The notes: generated from the sequence alone by a model not told the origin. Positions 15,598 through 23,493 are shown, numbered from the stretch's first letter. The stretch: DNA of 36,349 nucleotides from Moraxella atlantae NBRC 14588 (GCF_001591265.1 NZ_BCUL01000015.1:1-36349), one strand, 5' to 3'. Translations and numbers: made by a program.

Positions 15598-16393
15598 GGG
15601 GCTTATACACCGCCATCATGTAATTGACATCAACATTTTGCGCCAACCAGTAATGGCGCGTGATGGGATTATAATGCAAGCCAATCAAATCTTGCCGATG
15701 AAAACCGCCGTGCTCAGTAAAACGGTCAAGCTCGGCAGGTGTGATAAACTTGGTAAAATCGTGCGTGCCGCGTGGCAACAAGCGCAGCACATATTCTGCA
15801 CCGATAATCGCAAACAGGTACGATTTGGGGTTGCGATTAATCGTTGAGAGTACCAACACACCGTTGGGCTTTAGCAGAGCAAAACACGCATCGATAATCG
15901 ATTGCGGATTGGGCACATGCTCAAGCATCTCCATGCAGGTGACGACATCAAACGTGCCTGCGTGCTGGGTAGCAAAGTCCTCAACTGCCACGCAGTCGTA
16001 AGTCACGTCCTGTCCTGTTTGGCTGGCATGGATTTTTGCCGCCTCGATGTTTGCCAGCCCCATATCAATGCCGACTACGCGCGCGCCACGCTCTGCCATG
16101 CTGTGCGATAAGATCCCACCACCGCAGCCAACGTCAAGTACGGTTTTACCCGTCAAGCCGCCTTGTTGGCGCGCGATGACTTGCTGCTCAATCCAGTTTA
16201 GGCGCAAGGGGTTGATTTGGTGCAAGGTAGCAAACGCGCCGTTTTTGTCCCACCATTGGTTGGCGAGGTCATTAAATTTTTGGATTTCTTGCGCGTCAAC
16301 ATTTTGGTTATTTGGGTTTTGGCTATGTGGGTGGTGCGTATTTGGTTGGTTGTGATCTGCTTGGTTCATTGGCTTACCATCGATATTAGACAT
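15587..16393 (-). CDS. ubiG: Ubiquinone biosynthesis O-methyltransferase UbiG
   Basis: UbiG carries out both O-methylations in ubiquinone synthesis using SAM. It has 268 residues; the SAM site is VLDVGCGGGILS (about 86-97), followed by VVGIDMGLANIEAA, VTCMEMLEHVP and STINRNPKSYLFAI, all typical. About 30 residues rich in Asn, His and Gln at the N terminus are extra compared with the core family. Two starts are possible: ATG 16393, directly abutting a 14-bp tandem repeat, or ATG 16369 (MNQADHNQ), preceded by GGTAAG. It heads the ubiG-gph-yciK operon. Confidence 0.94.
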   Translation of the reverse strand: MSNIDGKPMNQADHNQPNTHHPHSQNPNNQNVDAQEIQKFNDLANQWWDKNGAFATLHQINPLRLNWIEQQVIARQQGGLTGKTVLDVGCGGGILSHSMAERGARVVGIDMGLANIEAAKIHASQTGQDVTYDCVAVEDFATQHAGTFDVVTCMEMLEHVPNPQSIIDACFALLKPNGVLVLSTINRNPKSYLFAIIGAEYVLRLLPRGTHDFTKFITPAELDRFTEHGGFHRQDLIGLHYNPITRHYWLAQNVDVNYMMAVYKPHAK

Positions 16394-16395
16394 AG

Positions 16396-16466
16396 ATGTT
16401 TAAAAATGGATGTTTAAAAATGGATGTTTAAAAATGGATGTTTAAAAATGGATGTTGAAAAAATGG
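16396..16466. repeat. 14-bp tandem repeat (4 perfect + 1 imperfect copy) at the ubiG start
   Basis: The unit ATGTTTAAAAATGG is repeated at 16396, 16410, 16424 and 16438, followed by a variant ATGTTGAAAAAATGG (16452-16466). The array begins 3 bases upstream of the ubiG start codon at 16393. On the ubiG strand the unit reads CCATTTTTAAACAT, so the whole leader and ribosome binding area is made of repeats. Copy-number change would shift promoter-to-start spacing in steps of 14. Confidence 0.95.
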
Positions 16467-16767
16467 CTATTAAAAAGTCTTAGCAAAAATAACCCGCTTG
16501 CAACGCATTGTAGCAAATTTTTGCTGACAGGCTGTAGCGATTGTGTGGCGAACGCTTGACGCATGGATTGGCATAAATAGACAATTCTTGCCGCCGCCTT
16601 GCCACGCTGTCGGATTTTTTTAGCGGTTATCAGTTTTGCTTTGGCATTGGCTGGTCAAGATGATAAGATAAGATCATCTAGAATCGATCGATTGCGTCGA
16701 TTCAATACCATCACTTTGATGACTGATCATCTTGATGACTGAAGGTAAGATTGAAAAAGGCAAGATC
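16467..16767. other. Intergenic region between ubiG and dsbA with dsbA promoter and leader
   Basis: About 300 bases with no gene. It contains the dsbA promoter (16641-16669), an inverted repeat GAATCGA/TCGATTC (16681-16687/16697-16703) at the predicted 5' end of the dsbA transcript, and a direct repeat TTGATGACTGA at 16716-16726 and 16732-16742. The ubiG promoter should also lie here but was not identified with confidence. Confidence 0.6.
16641..16669 (+). promoter_or_regulatory. Sigma70-type promoter of dsbA
   Basis: TTGGCA (16641-16646), a 17-nt spacer and TAAGAT (16664-16669); five of six consensus bases match at -35. Transcription would start near 16676, just before the GAATCGA/TCGATTC hairpin, leaving a leader of about 90 nt. 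Confidence 0.6.
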
Positions 16768-17406
16768 ATGAAAACATTTGCAATGCGTACATTGGGGGCA
16801 GCGGTTGGGGTCGCGTTGGGCTTGGCAGCGTTGCCTGCTTCGGCAGCAGATTTTGTTGCTGGCAAAGATTACACCGTGCTTGCCAATCCTGAAAAAATCG
16901 ATGGCAATAACATTATCGTGCGTGAGTTTTTTTGGTACGGCTGTCCGCATTGCTACAAGCTTGAGCCATATATGCGCCAATGGGCGCAAACCAAGCCTGC
17001 CGATGTGGTGTTTTTGCAAACGCCTGCCGCGCTCAACCCCGTATGGGAGCAAAACGCACGCGGATTTTATGCCGCGCAACTCATGGGCTACCAAAATAAA
17101 ACCCATCAAGCGATGTTTGATGCCATTCAAAAAGATCGTCAAAAGCTGTTTGACCAAGCCAGCCTTGGCAAGTGGTATGCTGCACAAGGCCTAGATATCA
17201 ACAAATTTAATAATTTGTACAACTCATTTGCCGTTAATACCCGCATTGCTCGCTCAGTAGATGCCGCGCAGCGTTATCAGCTCACAGGCGTGCCTGCTGT
17301 GGTGGTCGATGGCAAATACGTGGTCAGCGGTGAAGATGGACGCGTGCCGCAGGTGGTGGATTATTTGGTTAAAAAAGCCCGTGCCGAACGCGCAGCGGCT
17401 AAATAG
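16768..17406 (+). CDS. dsbA: Periplasmic thiol:disulfide interchange protein DsbA
   Basis: DsbA introduces disulfides into exported proteins. From ATG 16768 the protein is 212 residues: a signal peptide with a likely cut after ASA (near residue 26), then the thioredoxin fold with the active site CPHC (59-62) in EFFWYGCPHCYKLEP. The cis-Pro loop is TGVPAVVVDGKYVVSG near the end. The frame is open back to 16732, but that adds 12 polar residues before a normal signal peptide, so 16768 is chosen. It has its own promoter and a hairpin terminator, and converges with the lolC remnant. Confidence 0.95.
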   Translation: MKTFAMRTLGAAVGVALGLAALPASAADFVAGKDYTVLANPEKIDGNNIIVREFFWYGCPHCYKLEPYMRQWAQTKPADVVFLQTPAALNPVWEQNARGFYAAQLMGYQNKTHQAMFDAIQKDRQKLFDQASLGKWYAAQGLDINKFNNLYNSFAVNTRIARSVDAAQRYQLTGVPAVVVDGKYVVSGEDGRVPQVVDYLVKKARAERAAAK

Positions 17407-17448
17407 ACCAGATTTTTACCATCTAACCTTTTACAAATCACAAAGCAG

Positions 17449-17480
17449 CGGCTTAGCCAACATCGCTAAGCCGTTGTTGT
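17449..17480 (+). terminator. Hairpin terminator after dsbA
   Basis: CGGCTTAGC (17449-17457) and GCTAAGCCG (17465-17473) form a perfect 9-bp stem with a 7-nt loop, followed by TTGTTGTTT. The T-tract is interrupted, so efficiency is uncertain. Confidence 0.6.
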
Positions 17481-17532
17481 TTGGGCGTATCAAATTTGGC
17501 GTATCAAATCATGTTTGGCAGACCATGCTATG

Positions 17533-17938
17533 CTAAGCGTCTGAACGCAGCCCCTGCACAGGCAGCACCTTGGCAGCTTTGTGCGCAGGGTACAGCGTTG
17601 CTAATACCGCAAGCAACGCGCTAATTAGCATGATGCTTACCACCTCAAGCCCATGCACTTGGGCAGGTAGTTGGGTGACATAATAGTTGGCAAATAGGTT
17701 TAGATCAAAGGTACGATCTACCCAACCCGATAACCAGCCAACATTGAGCGCTCCTAGCACACCCAACGCACCGCCCACACTGACCCCAACCAGCGCAATC
17801 AATCCACCTTGCACAACAAACATCTGACGAATCATGCGTGGTGTCGCGCCAATAGTTTTTAAAATAGCAATTTCTGCTTTTTTGTCGGTCACAACCATCA
17901 TCAAGCTTGAGACTAGATTAAAACCTGCCACCAGTACA
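17533..17938 (-). pseudogene. lolC: C-terminal fragment of LolC/LolE-type lipoprotein-release permease
   Basis: About 134 codons remain. They match the C-terminal third of LolC, the inner-membrane permease of the LolCDE lipoprotein-release ABC transporter: AGFNLVSSLMMVVTDKKAEIAILKTIGATPRMI, the family signature, then three hydrophobic segments ending in PAHKAAKVLPVQGLRSDA. Upstream the frame runs straight into the right end of an IS605-type element at 17939-17942. The expected first 280 or so residues are not on the other side of the element, where the algC-like gene ends, nor anywhere else in the window. lolD is also missing. Because LolC is normally essential, an intact copy should exist elsewhere. 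Confidence 0.85.
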
Positions 17939-17955
17939 TTGACTTCCTCCCTTCC

Positions 17956-19122
17956 CTAAAGTGAGGGGATTCCTTCTACAAGACGGTCAAGCCCGACCGC
18001 AAGAATGTTCTTACTGGCGTTGATATCTCTATCATGCCATGTGCCACACTTCGCACAAGTCCATTCTCTTATTCGCAAACCTGCTCTACCTTTTGGACTG
18101 TTGCTGTCGATTTGACCGCAACACGAACACGTCACGGCGGGCATAGCCCTTGTCTTGCGGACGGGCGAAGCAGTGCTTCGCTAGTGCCGTCCTCAGGTAG
18201 TGTATCGCTCTGATACGATTTCAAAACGGCAACCTGCATGCTTGCATTTGTAGGTCAGTTGGCGTTTGAGTTCAAACCAACCTGCGTCATATACGCTTTT
18301 GGCTAGTTTGCCTTTTTTACGGCTGAATTGGGTGGTTTTTACATCACCGATCACGATTAGGGCATGGTCTTTGACTAATTGGGTGGTGAATTTGTGGATG
18401 AGGTCTTGGCGTGTGTTTTTGATTTTGGCGTGGATAGCCTTAACACGTTTTTTATTTTTGGCACGTTGAGCAATGGCTAAATCTTTGGCATATTTGAGCG
18501 TTTGCTTGATTTGTAGTTTATCGCCGTTTGAGGCGGTGGCACTGTCTTTTAAGCCTAAGTCAATACCGACACTACCTGTTCCGCATGGTGTTTTAGGATA
18601 GTCTTTAATGGTGATACAGGCATACCAACGGTTACGACTGTCTTGCACCACTTCAACCGTATTGAGGTCATACAAAGCAAGATTGTAGCTATCCCATAGG
18701 TCGATGATGAGCTTTTGTCCTTTGGCTAAACTAAGCTGTAGGGTTGATTTTAAGCCTTTTTTACCCGTCTGATGAGTAGCCAGTAACTTGATTGCGGATT
18801 GCTTAAATGGAATCCAACCTAGACTTTTACGCTTTGAGTTTGGGTTGTTGGTTCGCCAGTTAAGTTTAGCCTTTTTGAATTGGCGTCGCGACTTGGCATG
18901 GGTTTCGTTAATGGCTTGTATGGTTTGAGAATGCAAGCCTAGCAGTTCACCGCTACCTTTGGTGTATTCGTTTAGGTCATAGGCACTAAAAAATTTGCCT
19001 GTTTTTTGCAGGTATTTGTAACTCAAGTCATTGACATAGTTCCACACAAAATTGACCAAACCGCTTAGGCGGTTTAGTTGGTCTGTGTGTTTGTCTTTTA
19101 TGCGTAGCTTGAGGGTTTTCAT
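17956..19122 (-). pseudogene. tnpB: TnpB (RNA-guided nuclease family) split by a palindromic insertion
   Basis: The first part (19122-18193, 309 residues) has the N-terminal TnpB region and RuvC-I GIDLGLKDSATASNGDKL (Asp188). At the usual RuvC-II position it reads IVIGDVKTTQFS, with Asp instead of Glu. It stops at TGA after SERYTT. In the same frame, 17-21 codons later and after a second stop (TAG), the zinc finger and RuvC-III resume intact: TCSCCGQ, WTCAKCGTWHDRDINASKNIL, ending at EGIPSL. Normally YTTQTCSCCG is continuous, so about 60 extra bases (18133-18195) separate the two parts. A full-length protein would need two stops to be read through. Confidence 0.85.
18133..18195. repeat. Small palindromic insertion inside tnpB
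   Basis: About 60 bases that do not belong to the TnpB reading frame. The core is a nested palindrome: GGACGG (18159-18164) and CCGTCC (18187-18192) outside, GCGAAGCA (18165-18172) and TGCTTCGC (18174-18181) inside, with a single-base centre. The length keeps the frame, but TGA and TAG are introduced. Size and symmetry recall REP-type or other short palindromic repeat elements; no second copy was noticed in the window. Confidence 0.7.
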
Positions 19123-19239
19123 GAGGTTAGTTTAACATATTTAATAAGTTTCTGTGTGTAGGCATGGTTTCGGAGTTGCCTTATATCCACCGCCTAAAGT
19201 CGGTGGTTTTACGGCAACGGATGATAAGGCTTTACGTGT

Positions 19240-20775
19240 TTAGTGATCCGCCAATTGTCCGCCCTGCGCCATGATCCAATCGCTAATCGCTTGGGTTTTG
19301 GCAGCAAGTTTGGCGGCATCGCCACGGGTTTCGACATTAAGACGCAGTAGCGGCTCGGTGTTGGATGCGCGCATATTGAGCCGCCAATCGGCAAAATCTA
19401 CCGATAGCCCATCGATGGTGTTAATGGTCGCTGCGCCATCATCAAAAGTGGTGTACGTCTCGGCAAGTTTTGCCAACACGTCTTGGGCATTCACGCCTGT
19501 CAGCTTAAAGTTAATTTCGCCTGAGATTGGATACGCGGTAATCATCTCATCAACCAGCGCAGACAACGACTTGCCCGATTTAGACAGTAGCTCAATGACC
19601 AGTAACCACGGAATCATGCCGCTGTCGCAGTAGTTAAAGTCGCGGAAATAATGGTGCGCGGACATTTCACCACCATAGACCGCGTTGTGCTCACGCATGA
19701 TTTGTTTGATAAATGAATGCCCGGACTTGCTCATCACGGGTACGCCGCCTGCTTGCGCGATGATGTTTTCGGTGTTGAGAATATTGCGTGGGTCATAGAC
19801 GATGTTGGCGTGTGGCTCTTTGTCCAAAAACGCCTGCGCCAATACGCCAACCAAATATGTGCCTTCAATAAAGCGTCCGTTTTCATCAAAGAAAAAACAG
19901 CGGTCAAAGTCACCATCAAAGGCAATCGCTAAATCGGCGTGTTCGGCACGTAGTTTATCGGCGGTAACTTGGCGATTGGCGACAATCATCGGGTTGGGGA
20001 TACCGTTTGGGAAGCTGCCATCGGGTGCGTAGTTGAGCTTTATCAAACGAATTGGCGCATCTGCCGCGATAAAACGTTGTTCGATTTGGTCAATGACGGG
20101 CGCGGCACTGCCATTACCAGGATTGACAACGATGGTTAGAGGCTTGAGTGCGGACACATCAATATAGCTTAATAAATGATCAATGTATGCGGTTTTATCA
20201 TCACGCAGGGTGTACGTACCGCGTGCGCTTGGCGTGGCAAATTCACCTGCTTCGGCGATACGGCGGATATCGGCAAGCCCTGTGTCGGCACTGATCGGGC
20301 GTGAGCCTTCGCGTACCAGTTTTAGTCCGTTGTAGTTGATGGGGTTGTGGCTGGCGGTGACTTCAATACCGCCGAGTGCGTCGTGATGACTGGTGGCAAA
20401 ATAGACTTCTTCGGTGCCTGTCATGCCCAAGTCAATGACATCAACACCTGCATCCAAAATCCCTGCGATGGCGGCTTGTTTGAGCGCGTCACTTGATGGG
20501 CGTACGTCACAGCCGATGACAATGGCGTTTTGTTGAGCGGCGTGGTTGCTGGTATCAGCGTCGGAAGCATTGGCATGGTCGAAAGCTGCTACTGGCTTTA
20601 AAAATTGGGCAAACGCACGACCAATGCGGTAGGCAATATCTTCATCTAAATTTACGCCCAATTCACCGCGGATGTCATAGGCTTTAAAGGAAGTGATTGT
20701 CAGTGGGTTTAAGTCATTGGGTTTAAAATGGTATGCTTGTGCGCTATCAATCGGGGTGGAAGGTATAGATTTCAC
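19240..20775 (-). CDS. algC: Phosphomannomutase/phosphoglucomutase (AlgC/ManB-like)
   Basis: A 511-residue alpha-D-phosphohexomutase that interconverts hexose 6- and 1-phosphates for nucleotide-sugar, LOS and capsule synthesis. The phosphoserine loop is VTASHNPINYNG (Ser142), the metal loop is IAFDGDFDRCFFFDE, the sugar loop is YGGEMSAHHYF and the C-terminal phosphate loop is RASNTEPLLRLNVET. It has an insertion near residues 65-82 (HANASDADTSNHAAQQN). It ends 12 bases from the left end of the IS605-type element. ugd lies 46 nt upstream on the same strand, so the two probably share a transcript. Bifunctionality is inferred from the family; manB would be an alternative name. Confidence 0.88.
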   Translation of the reverse strand: MKSIPSTPIDSAQAYHFKPNDLNPLTITSFKAYDIRGELGVNLDEDIAYRIGRAFAQFLKPVAAFDHANASDADTSNHAAQQNAIVIGCDVRPSSDALKQAAIAGILDAGVDVIDLGMTGTEEVYFATSHHDALGGIEVTASHNPINYNGLKLVREGSRPISADTGLADIRRIAEAGEFATPSARGTYTLRDDKTAYIDHLLSYIDVSALKPLTIVVNPGNGSAAPVIDQIEQRFIAADAPIRLIKLNYAPDGSFPNGIPNPMIVANRQVTADKLRAEHADLAIAFDGDFDRCFFFDENGRFIEGTYLVGVLAQAFLDKEPHANIVYDPRNILNTENIIAQAGGVPVMSKSGHSFIKQIMREHNAVYGGEMSAHHYFRDFNYCDSGMIPWLLVIELLSKSGKSLSALVDEMITAYPISGEINFKLTGVNAQDVLAKLAETYTTFDDGAATINTIDGLSVDFADWRLNMRASNTEPLLRLNVETRGDAAKLAAKTQAISDWIMAQGGQLADH

Positions 20776-20821
20776 GGATTTTCTCTAAATTAACGTTGAA
20801 TTAACATCAAACTGGAAGCCA

Positions 20822-22075
20822 TCAGCTATCGCCAAATACGTCGCGGCTATAAACCTTTTCTCTCACCGTTGCCAAGTCATCGTGCCAACGGTTGGCAACA
20901 ATCAGCGCATTGCGCGCCAAAAACGTGTCTAAATCCGCGACCACCTCACAACCTGCAAACATGGTTTCGCCTTTGGCGGACAAACTGGGTTCATAAATCT
21001 GTAGCGGAATGCCATGTTGGCGCAAAATGCCAATTATATCCAAAATTGCCGAATCACGAAAGTTATCGGCATCTTTTTTCATACTGAGGCGATAAATACC
21101 GACACTGGCAGGCTGCTGTGCGACGATTTGCTGAGCGATAAAGCGTTTGCGTGTGTTGTTGGCATCGACCACTGCGTGAATAACATTGGCAGGAATGCCT
21201 GCATAATTGGCTTTTAGCTGTTGGGTGTCTTTGGGTAAGCAGTAGCCACCATAGCCAAACGAGGGGTTGTTGTAGTGCAGCCCAATGCGCGGGTCAAGCC
21301 CAACGCCTGTGATGATGGCGCGGCTATCAAGCGCGTAACTTTCGGCAAAGCTATCAAGCTCATTAAAAAATGCAATACGCGTGGCAAGGTAGCTATTGGC
21401 AAATAGCTTGACGGCTTCGGCTTCGGTAGTCGGCATGACAAGGTTTGGCGTGTCATGTTCTTGGCTGGCTGCTTGGTACAGGGCGATTAAACTTTGCGCC
21501 AATGTGACTTGCTCGGTGTTTTGGGTGTCTTGAATGCCAACGATGATCCGTGAAGGGTGCAAATTGTCGTACAACGCCTGCCCTTCACGCAAAAACTCTG
21601 GCATAAACAGCACATTGGCAAAGTCATCGGCGATGGTGGCACTAAAGCCAATCGGAATGGTGGATTTGATGACAATCGGCGCGGTGGTATTGGTGGCACG
21701 CACGCGCTCAATGCTGCTAGTCACCGAAGCGGTGTCAAACTTGCCTGTGGCAACGTCATAGTTGGTCGGTGTGGCGATGATGACCAAATCGGCGGCGGTA
21801 AAATCCGCATCATCTAGCAGCACAGCGGTGAGGTTTAAATCGCCTTTGGCTAAAAATTCGCCAATCAGCGCGTCTTGGATCGGAGCTTGGTTGTGCTGAA
21901 GTAGGTGCACGCGTTCGGCGTTGATATCCACCAACGTTACACGCGTGGCAAGCTGTCGCTGCGCCAGTAGCACAGCATTGGACAGCCCAACATAACCTGC
22001 ACCAATGACGATAATATGTGAAAACGCACTGATAAAAGCGCGGTCAAATTGACAGATAGCGGATAATTGAGACAT
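20822..22075 (-). CDS. ugd: UDP-glucose/nucleotide-sugar 6-dehydrogenase
   Basis: A 417-residue dehydrogenase of the UDP-glucose/GDP-mannose family, oxidising a nucleotide sugar to the uronic acid for capsule or LOS. The NAD site is IIVIGAGYVGLSNAV (25-30 core). FMPEFLREGQALYDN and the helix KLFANSYLATRIAFFNELD follow, and the catalytic cysteine is in FGYGGYCLPKD (Cys279). UDP-glucose is the most likely substrate, but the sequence alone does not exclude related sugars. A strong -10 (TATAAT) lies upstream, divergent from mazG, and the algC-like gene follows. Confidence 0.9.
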   Translation of the reverse strand: MSQLSAICQFDRAFISAFSHIIVIGAGYVGLSNAVLLAQRQLATRVTLVDINAERVHLLQHNQAPIQDALIGEFLAKGDLNLTAVLLDDADFTAADLVIIATPTNYDVATGKFDTASVTSSIERVRATNTTAPIVIKSTIPIGFSATIADDFANVLFMPEFLREGQALYDNLHPSRIIVGIQDTQNTEQVTLAQSLIALYQAASQEHDTPNLVMPTTEAEAVKLFANSYLATRIAFFNELDSFAESYALDSRAIITGVGLDPRIGLHYNNPSFGYGGYCLPKDTQQLKANYAGIPANVIHAVVDANNTRKRFIAQQIVAQQPASVGIYRLSMKKDADNFRDSAILDIIGILRQHGIPLQIYEPSLSAKGETMFAGCEVVADLDTFLARNALIVANRWHDDLATVREKVYSRDVFGDS

Positions 22076-22116
22076 GAGGGTAGCAACGTAAGTGATGGAT
22101 TTTTTTAATATTATTC

Positions 22117-22122
22117 ATTATA
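22117..22122 (-). promoter_or_regulatory. -10 element of the ugd-algC promoter
   Basis: A perfect TATAAT on the minus strand, about 42 nt before the ugd ATG. The -35 (near TTAGCT, 17 nt upstream) is weak. It faces away from the mazG -10 at 22167, making a compact divergent promoter region. Confidence 0.5.
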
Positions 22123-22163
22123 GTGGCGACTTGGCAGACAGCTAAATTTGTGCGGCAAAATCG

Positions 22164-22172
22164 TGCTACAAT
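22164..22172 (+). promoter_or_regulatory. Extended -10 element of the mazG promoter
   Basis: TGCTACAAT: an extended TG followed by TACAAT (22167-22172), giving a transcript start near 22179 and a leader under 30 nt. No good -35 is visible, as is common with extended -10 promoters. Confidence 0.45.
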
Positions 22173-22206
22173 TAACGTGACTTGATTATAACAAAAGGAT
22201 ATGACA

Positions 22207-23037
22207 ATGCAACCAACGGGTGAATTTTCTGATTTGTTGGCACTCATGGCACGCCTGCGCCGTGACTGCGCGTGGGACAAAAAACAAACCAACCAAAGCT
22301 TAATTCCGTATGCTATCGAGGAAACTTACGAGCTCATCGAGGCAATTTATGACGGTGACAGTGAGGACATCAAGGGCGAATTGGGTGATGTGCTGCTACA
22401 AGTGGTGTTTCATGCTACGCTTTATGCTGAGCAATCGCAGTTCACCATGCGAGATGTCATATACACCTTGCAAGACAAGCTGATTCGCCGCCATCCACAC
22501 GTCTTTGACCGTGATGTTTTGACCAGTGAGGCGCAAGTTGCCGAACGTTGGCAGCAAATCAAAGCCCAAGAAAACGCCGAACGTGCGGCACGGGGTAAGC
22601 CGCCACGCCGTGTGCTCGATGTCGTTAAAGCCGCGCCTGCCTTACAACAAGCGCAAGCCTTGCAAGCGGCGGCAGGCAAACTTGGGTTTGATTGGGACAG
22701 GTTAGACGATGTGGTGGCAAAGCTTGATGAAGAAGTCAATGAGCTAAAAGCCGTATTACCGCCTGATTTGACCACCCCACTGGATGCCGACACGCGCCAC
22801 GCCTTGACGCTAGAATTGGGCGATTGTTTTTTTGCACTGGTTAATATCGCGCGTAAACTTGGCATTGACAGCGAAACCGCCGCGCTAAGCTGCGTGCATA
22901 AGTTCAAGTCGCGCTTTGGCTACATCGAGGACGCTTTGACGGCGCAGGGCAAAACCTTTGATGATACCGATTTGGCAGAAATGGACACACTGTGGCAGCA
23001 AGCCAAACAGGCTGAAAACCTCTCAAAAAACCGCTGA
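22207..23037 (+). CDS. mazG: Nucleoside triphosphate pyrophosphohydrolase MazG
   Basis: MazG hydrolyses (d)NTPs to NMP and pyrophosphate and dampens ppGpp effects. The protein is about 276 residues with two MazG domains. The first has LMARLRRDCAWDKKQTNQSL, EETYELIEAI and ELGDVLLQVVFHA (the EExxE and ExxD metal-binding pattern). The second has FDWDRLDDVVAKLDEEVNEL and LELGDCFFALVNIAR. An ATG at 22201 directly touches the AAGGA, so the ATG at 22207, with AAGGA 7 nt upstream, is the better start. The comEA-like frame follows closely. Confidence 0.92.
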   Translation: MQPTGEFSDLLALMARLRRDCAWDKKQTNQSLIPYAIEETYELIEAIYDGDSEDIKGELGDVLLQVVFHATLYAEQSQFTMRDVIYTLQDKLIRRHPHVFDRDVLTSEAQVAERWQQIKAQENAERAARGKPPRRVLDVVKAAPALQQAQALQAAAGKLGFDWDRLDDVVAKLDEEVNELKAVLPPDLTTPLDADTRHALTLELGDCFFALVNIARKLGIDSETAALSCVHKFKSRFGYIEDALTAQGKTFDDTDLAEMDTLWQQAKQAENLSKNR

Positions 23038-23065
23038 TTTTTTAAATTTTTTAAAGCATACGCCT

Positions 23066-23470
23066 GTGTCAAATAGCAAGTTGTTAGCCAATTTTTTAGC
23101 CAACAGTGTGTTGGTAATGAGCCTGTTGCATGGTTTTACACCATCTGCGCTGGCGGCTGATTGTGCGGCAACTTTAACGCCTGAGCAAGCGTTTTTGCAA
23201 TTGCGCGCGCCTCGCGGTAGACAGGGTGCAGCGCGTGCCACTGCCCTGACGGCTGACCCGTTGGCAAATGTGCCATCAACCATCAACCTCAACACCGCCA
23301 GTGAAGCCGAATTGGTGCAGCTTGATGGCATTGGCGCAAGCAAGGCGCAGGCAATCATCCTGTACCGTGAGCAGATCGCGCCGTTTGTCAGTGTCGATGA
23401 GTTGGCGCGTGTCAAGGGCATTGGCAAGGCAACGGTGGACAAAAACCGCAACCGTTTAAGCGTACGCTAG
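23066..23470 (+). CDS. ComEA-like helix-hairpin-helix DNA-binding protein
   Basis: About 134 residues from a GTG at 23066. A hydrophobic N-terminal segment (VSNSKLLANFLANSVLVMSLLHG) ends in LAADCAA and looks like a signal peptide. The C-terminal 65 residues are a typical ComEA helix-hairpin-helix domain: INLNTASEAELVQLDGIGASKAQAIILYRE and FVSVDELARVKGIGKATVDKNRNRL. Such periplasmic proteins bind incoming DNA during natural transformation; short single-HhH versions are common in gammaproteobacteria. The frame is open back to 22958 but overlaps mazG; ATG 23117 is another possible start but shortens the signal peptide. A terminator follows directly. Confidence 0.82.
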   Translation: MSNSKLLANFLANSVLVMSLLHGFTPSALAADCAATLTPEQAFLQLRAPRGRQGAARATALTADPLANVPSTINLNTASEAELVQLDGIGASKAQAIILYREQIAPFVSVDELARVKGIGKATVDKNRNRLSVR

Positions 23471-23493
23471 ACGTGCTTTAAGCAGTTAAATTT

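Larger units (their letters stand above)
17939..19227 (-). mobile_element. IS200/IS605-type element carrying only a (broken) tnpB
   Basis: The right end lies at 17939-17990 and includes terminal TCAA (minus strand) and the hairpin of CCCCTC against a GGGAAGGGAGG arm. The tnpB stop codon lies inside this hairpin. The left end is at 19176-19227, with the hairpin CCACCG/CGGTGG. No tnpA (Y1 transposase) is present, so the element depends on one elsewhere (IS1341-like organisation). The right flank (beyond the left end) is the algC-like gene tail, the left flank is the middle of lolC. The two flanks therefore do not derive from one intact locus. Confidence 0.88.

Noticed and set aside
16396-16466. 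CRISPR-like array
   Set aside because: The 14-bp units are directly contiguous with no spacers and there are no cas genes; it is a simple tandem repeat.
19176-19227. Terminator for the algC-like gene
   Set aside because: The hairpin is the IS left end (same sequence at 1-50 and 6786-6835) and lacks a T-run after the stem; it may slow transcription but is not called as a terminator.
22958-23065. Upstream part of the comEA-like frame as coding sequence
   Set aside because: It overlaps mazG by 80 bases and would place about 36 polar residues ahead of the signal peptide.
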